From assembly GCA_017472685.1 (NCBI GenBank), contig JAFUOO010000005.1, positions 161,738-225,737 on the forward strand: 64,000 nt of DNA, written 5' to 3'. The translations under genes and the position numbers were made by a program. Under the pieces are notes generated by a model. It saw only the letters and a list, made by a program, of their open reading frames with translations. It was not told where the DNA came from and did no database searches. Positions within the stretch are counted from its first letter, which is position 1. Every line of letters starts with the position of its first letter. This stretch comes from Clostridia bacterium. GTDB lineage: Bacteria; Bacillota; Clostridia; UMGS1883. Positions 60,684-64,000 of the stretch are shown here, piece by piece.

Positions 60684-61535
60684 ATGTATAAAATAGTAAA
60701 AAAGGAAGTGCTCAACCCCACGGTTACAAAAATGGACATTGAAGCACCCTTTGTGGCAAAAAAGGCTCAGCCCGGTCAGTTCATTATTTTAAGAGTGGAC
60801 GAAAACGGCGAGAGAGTGCCCCTTACAGTTGCAGACTACAATCGCGAGGCGGGCACTGTTACCATTATCTTTCAGGTGGTGGGCGCATCCACAGAAAAGC
60901 TCAACCATAAAGAAGAGGGCGACTACATATGTGACTTTGTAGGTCCCCTTGGTAAAGCAACAGACATTGAAAACAAAAAGAAGGTTTGCGTTGTGGGCGG
61001 CGGTGTAGGCTGTGCCATTGCATACCCCGTGGCAAAGGGGCTTATGGAAAAGGGCTGTGAGGTGCACAGTGTTATCGGCTTCAGAACAAAGGACCTTGTA
61101 ATTTTAGAGGAAGACTTTGACAAAGTGAGCACAAAGTGCGTTAAAATGAGCGACGACGGCACCTGGGGCGAAAAGGGTCTTGTTACAGATGCTTTAAGAA
61201 AGCTTATTGAAGAAGGCAACGAATACGACGAGGTTATCTGCATAGGTCCACTTATGATGATGAAGTTTGTATGCCTTTTAACAAAGGAATATAACGTTAA
61301 AACAATTGTAAGCATGAACCCCGTTATGGTTGACGGCACAGGCATGTGCGGCGGCTGCCGCCTTACAGTTGGTGGAAAGGTTAAGTTTGCCTGCGTTGAC
61401 GGACCCGAATTTGACGGGCATCTGGTTGACTTTGACGAAGCCATAAAGCGCAGCGGCACATACAAGGATTTTGAAAAGGGCGAAAGGGAAAAGACCTGTA
61501 ACCTTTACAAAAAGGAGGTAGAGGGAAATGCCTAA
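60684..61535 (+). CDS. nfnA: NADH-dependent ferredoxin:NADP+ oxidoreductase, small subunit
   Basis: 283 residues from ATG 60684 (TTGGAGG upstream). FAD/NAD-binding reductase of the dihydroorotate-dehydrogenase-electron-transfer type: residues 1-95 form the FAD barrel (QPGQFIILRVDENGERVPLTVADY), 100-220 the nucleotide domain (VCVVGGGVGCAIAYPVAKGL, then VICIGPLMMMKFV), and GTGMCGGCRLTVGGKVKFACVDGPEFDGH (~220-250) holds the 2Fe-2S Cys residues. With NfnB it makes the electron-bifurcating transhydrogenase NfnAB, coupling NADH, NADPH and ferredoxin pools in anaerobes. Overlaps nfnB by 8 bases. Confidence 0.92.
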   Translation: MYKIVKKEVLNPTVTKMDIEAPFVAKKAQPGQFIILRVDENGERVPLTVADYNREAGTVTIIFQVVGASTEKLNHKEEGDYICDFVGPLGKATDIENKKKVCVVGGGVGCAIAYPVAKGLMEKGCEVHSVIGFRTKDLVILEEDFDKVSTKCVKMSDDGTWGEKGLVTDALRKLIEEGNEYDEVICIGPLMMMKFVCLLTKEYNVKTIVSMNPVMVDGTGMCGGCRLTVGGKVKFACVDGPEFDGHLVDFDEAIKRSGTYKDFEKGEREKTCNLYKKEVEGNA

Positions 61536-62913
61536 CATGAGATTAACAAAAAACCCCATGCCCTCACAGGACGCAAATGTCAGAAACAAGAACTTTCTTG
61601 AGGTTGCATTGGGTTATACAGAGGAAATGGCAATTGACGAGGCACAGCGTTGCCTTAATTGCAAAAATAAGCCCTGCGTTTCGGGCTGTCCCGTTAAAAT
61701 AAACATTCCCGAATTTATCGCCGAGGTAGCAAAGGGCAATTTTGAATCAGCTTATGAAATAATCAGCAAATCAAGCTCCCTTCCTGCAGTGTGCGGCAGA
61801 GTATGCCCCCAGGAAAGTCAGTGTGAGAGTAAGTGCGTAAGAGGTATCAAGGGCGAGGCTGTAGCTATCGGAAGGCTTGAAAGATTTGTTGCCGATTGGC
61901 ACAACGCACAGGAAAATGCAGTAATAAATAAGCCTCAGTCAAACGGTCACAAGGTGGCAGTTATAGGCAGTGGCCCCTCAGGGCTTACCTGTGCAGGTGA
62001 CCTTGCCAAGAAGGGCTACGAGGTAACTGTTTTTGAAGCGCTCCACGTGGCAGGCGGCGTATTGGTGTATGGCATTCCCGAGTTCCGTCTTCCCAAAAGC
62101 ATTGTGCAGAAGGAAATCGACACCTTGAAAGCGCTCGGCGTTAAGATTGAAACCAACATGGTAATAGGCAAGGTTTTAAGTATTGACGAGCTTATGACCC
62201 AGTACGGCTTTGAGGCTGTGTTCATAGGCAGTGGTGCAGGACTTCCCAGGTTTATGAATATCCCGGGCGAAAACCTCAACGGTGTCTTCTCCGCTAACGA
62301 ATTCCTCACACGTATCAACCTTATGAAAGCATATAAGGAAGAAAGCTCAACTCCCATCTATCGTGCAAAGAAGGTTTGCGTGGTGGGTGGCGGTAACGTT
62401 GCCATGGACGCTGCAAGATGTGCAAAGCGCCTTGGAAGCGATGTAACTATAGTCTACAGACGAACTGAAGCCGAGCTTCCCGCAAGGCACGAAGAGGTTG
62501 AGCACGCAATGGAAGAGGGCATTGAATTTAAAATGCTCACAAACCCCGTAGAAATCCTTGGCGATGAAAACGGCTGGGTAAAGGGCATGCTCTGCCAGGA
62601 GATGGAGCTTGGTGAGAGTGATGAAAAGGGAAGAAGAAAGCCCGTGCCCAAGGAGGGCGCAATGTGCACCATTGATTGCGATGCAGTTATCATGAGCATC
62701 GGCACAAGCCCCAACCCTCTTATTAAGTCAACAACAGAGGGTCTGGTAGTAAACGAGCGTGGCGGCATTATCGTGAACGAGGATGGTCTCACAAGCCGAG
62801 AAGCGGTTTATGCAGGGGGCGACGCAGTAACAGGCGCGGCAACGGTTATTTTAGCCATGGGCGCAGGTAAGGTTGCGGCAAGCGCAATTGACAGTGCCAT
62901 AAATAATAAGTAA
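61528..62913 (+). CDS. nfnB: NADH-dependent ferredoxin:NADP+ oxidoreductase, large subunit (GltA-like)
   Basis: 461 residues. Two 4Fe-4S sites at the N-terminus: AQRCLNCKNKPCVSGCPVKI (~40) and VCGRVCPQESQCESKCVRG (~87). FAD-binding KVAVIGSGPSGLTCAGDLAK (~143), NADP-binding KVCVVGGGNVAMDAARCAKRLG (~285), and the C-terminal AVYAGGDAVTGAATVILAMGAGK. The same fold occurs in the glutamate synthase small subunit, but the overlapping nfnA gene and absence of a glutamate synthase large subunit favour NfnB. It carries the bifurcating FAD of the complex. Confidence 0.92.
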   Translation: MPNMRLTKNPMPSQDANVRNKNFLEVALGYTEEMAIDEAQRCLNCKNKPCVSGCPVKINIPEFIAEVAKGNFESAYEIISKSSSLPAVCGRVCPQESQCESKCVRGIKGEAVAIGRLERFVADWHNAQENAVINKPQSNGHKVAVIGSGPSGLTCAGDLAKKGYEVTVFEALHVAGGVLVYGIPEFRLPKSIVQKEIDTLKALGVKIETNMVIGKVLSIDELMTQYGFEAVFIGSGAGLPRFMNIPGENLNGVFSANEFLTRINLMKAYKEESSTPIYRAKKVCVVGGGNVAMDAARCAKRLGSDVTIVYRRTEAELPARHEEVEHAMEEGIEFKMLTNPVEILGDENGWVKGMLCQEMELGESDEKGRRKPVPKEGAMCTIDCDAVIMSIGTSPNPLIKSTTEGLVVNERGGIIVNEDGLTSREAVYAGGDAVTGAATVILAMGAGKVAASAIDSAINNK

Positions 62914-62923
62914 ATAAAGACAC

Positions 62924-62953
62924 AAAAAGAGCAGCATCAGCCTGCTCTTTTTT
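62924..62953 (+). terminator. Rho-independent terminator of nfnAB
   Basis: AAAAAGAGCAG-CATCAGC-CTGCTCTTTTTT. Confidence 0.88.
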
Positions 62954-63064
62954 AGTGCGTGGTAAAATTGCACAAAAGAAAACTGAACGCCAAGGGAAAT
63001 TTTGTAAAAAATATAAAAATTGCATTGTGGCACATAAAAAGGGTAAAAAAACCAGCCATTTTGG

Positions 63065-63093
63065 TTGACAATTTAACGAAAATTTAGTAAAAT
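63065..63093 (+). promoter_or_regulatory. Sigma-A promoter with a long leader
   Basis: TTGACA (63065-63070), 17-base spacer, TAAAAT (63088-63093). The start codon is 133 bases further on. The 313-base gap from nfnB to the next gene otherwise holds only the terminator at 62924. I recognise no riboswitch class in the leader. Confidence 0.75.
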
Positions 63094-63226
63094 TTCAGTA
63101 CACTGGAGTTCGTGTTTCTTTGGAAAAACCGACTGCGTAAATAAGACGAAAAAATTAGTACAAAAACGCGTAAACGGCGAACAAAGAGGCACTTTACATA
63201 TAAATTTTTTATAGGAGGAATAAAAA

Positions 63227-64000
63227 ATGAAACTTAAAAGATTTCTGGCATTTATTGTTTCATTATCAATGGTGCTTTCCGTTGTTCCGGCGTTCAGCTT
63301 AACGGCAAGCGCGGAGTCAATTGATGATATTATCACAATTGGCGGTATTGACTACAAAGTAACAAGCGAAAACCTTGTTGCTAATGGTACATTTGAAGAA
63401 GGGGTTGACGGCTGGCAAACCTATAACAACAGCACATTGGCTGCAGTTAACGGAACAGATATCGCCCATTCTACAGAAAAGGCTAATTCCGGTACAGGCT
63501 CGCTGAAGGTTGTAACAAACGGCGGCGGTACAAGTGCAGGTAGCCTTGTAGGTATGTTTCCTCTCGATGAAGACACAGACAGAGACGGCGACAAGTATAT
63601 CCTTACACTTTACTTTAACGGTGGTACAGGCGTAACACTTACAGCAGGTTTAACAACATCTACAACAACTGTAAATGTTGATATTGACTGTGGCGGTCTT
63701 GGTAACAGCGGTACTGACCCCATCAGCTGTAACGTAACAGGTCTTGCATCCGGCTCCTGGAACAAGCTTCAGTACGTTCTTACAGCAAAGAGCGACAGTG
63801 CAGCGGCTATGATTTATGCACGTTGGTGCGGCGGCGCATTTATTGACGATGTATCCCTTTATAAGGTTGAACAGGTTTATAACAGCTACGCAATCGGTGA
63901 CGAATATGAATACGGCGGTGTAACATATGCTGTTGCATCCGAAAACCTTATTTCAAACGGTTCTTTCGAAAACGCAGAAGGTAACTTTGACACAACAGGC
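63227..64000 (+). CDS. Large secreted carbohydrate-binding protein (3' end outside window)
   Basis: 258 codons visible and still open at the window edge. RBS ATAGGAGG lies 7 bases before ATG. Signal peptide ~1-29 (RFLAFIVSLSMVLSVVPAFS, ending TASA). Residues ~45-215 resemble a family 4/9-type carbohydrate-binding module: NLVANGTFEEGVDGWQTYN, then SGTGSLKVVTNGGG, closing with AFIDDVSLYKVEQ. The same unit starts again at ~220-258 (YAIGDEYEYGGVTYAVASEN, then LISNGSFENAEG), so tandem modules are present. Each unit starts with an I-G-x(2,5)-Y-x-V-x-SENL pattern. The catalytic part, if any, lies beyond the window. Probably another wall-polysaccharide-degrading surface protein. Confidence 0.8.
   Translation, partial: MKLKRFLAFIVSLSMVLSVVPAFSLTASAESIDDIITIGGIDYKVTSENLVANGTFEEGVDGWQTYNNSTLAAVNGTDIAHSTEKANSGTGSLKVVTNGGGTSAGSLVGMFPLDEDTDRDGDKYILTLYFNGGTGVTLTAGLTTSTTTVNVDIDCGGLGNSGTDPISCNVTGLASGSWNKLQYVLTAKSDSAAAMIYARWCGGAFIDDVSLYKVEQVYNSYAIGDEYEYGGVTYAVASENLISNGSFENAEGNFDTTG

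Noticed and set aside
61528..62913. Glutamate synthase small subunit
   Set aside because: The fold is shared, but the overlapping FAD/2Fe-2S partner gene and the absence of a large subunit make NfnB the better name.
63094..63226. Riboswitch in the long leader of the last gene
   Set aside because: I could not match it to a known riboswitch pattern and saw no anti-terminator/terminator pair.

Overview
The window comes from a spore-forming, Gram-positive, anaerobic clostridium (Bacillota, class Clostridia), most likely an uncultured plant-fibre or gut-associated lineage. The evidence is a SpoIID/LytB protein, SpoVT, an alpha/beta SASP, CotF-like coat proteins, a CIRCE-controlled groESL operon, an NfnAB transhydrogenase, ECF-type vitamin uptake, agr-like LytTR signalling and several secreted GH43 enzymes. 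There are no rRNA, tRNA or CRISPR features and no recognisable transposase or integrase.

Layout. 1-4.5 kb: SpoIID-like protein, queA and tgt (queuosine tRNA modification), with a DUF4160/DUF2442 cassette inserted between queA and tgt and flanked by ~165-180-bp direct repeats. 4.7-6.3 kb: exported stalk/PepSY protein and a DUF1963 protein. 6.4-14.6 kb: MarR-controlled catabolic-looking operon (iron alcohol dehydrogenase, aldehyde dehydrogenase, Ntn-type amide hydrolase, enoate-reductase-type flavoenzyme, two-subunit aconitase X). 14.7-17 kb: XRE regulator, GNAT, small coat-like proteins, an orphan protein. 17-19.5 kb: groES-groEL with unusual arrays of mini-hairpins between and after the genes. 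19.6-33.5 kb: SGNH hydrolase, AraC regulator, two paralogous giant secreted GH43 proteins on either side of an orphan LytTR two-component system, and a cytoplasmic GH43. 33.5-40.7 kb: ECF S component facing a truncated MocR regulator, CotH protein, SASP, GH112 phosphorylase, SpoVT.

40.8-46.2 kb (minus strand): a fully dissociated NRPS-like set with one protein per function: membrane-anchored serine hydrolase, condensation protein, carrier protein, acyl ligase, and a Sfp-type phosphopantetheinyl transferase just upstream. I regard this as the best candidate for an undescribed pathway. 46.3-53.5 kb: AT-richer stretch with an XRE regulator, a ribosomal L12-like domain fused to a membrane coiled-coil protein, a 1200-residue secreted lysozyme/NlpC/LRR protein, and an ECF sigma factor operon with a tiny membrane protein and a low-complexity anti-sigma-like protein. 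53.6-60.5 kb: uxuA-uxuB-uxaC facing a cytoplasmic GH115 alpha-glucuronidase, with a structured 390-base gene-free stretch between. 60.6-64 kb: nfnAB and the 5' end of a large secreted protein.

How it fits together: the secreted and cytoplasmic GH43s, the esterase domain, GH115 and the Uxu/UxaC enzymes form a coherent route from decorated (arabino)glucuronoxylan to 2-keto-3-deoxygluconate. The last steps (KdgK/KdgA) and the sugar transporters are not in the window. All functions are inferred by reading the sequence; no database search was possible.
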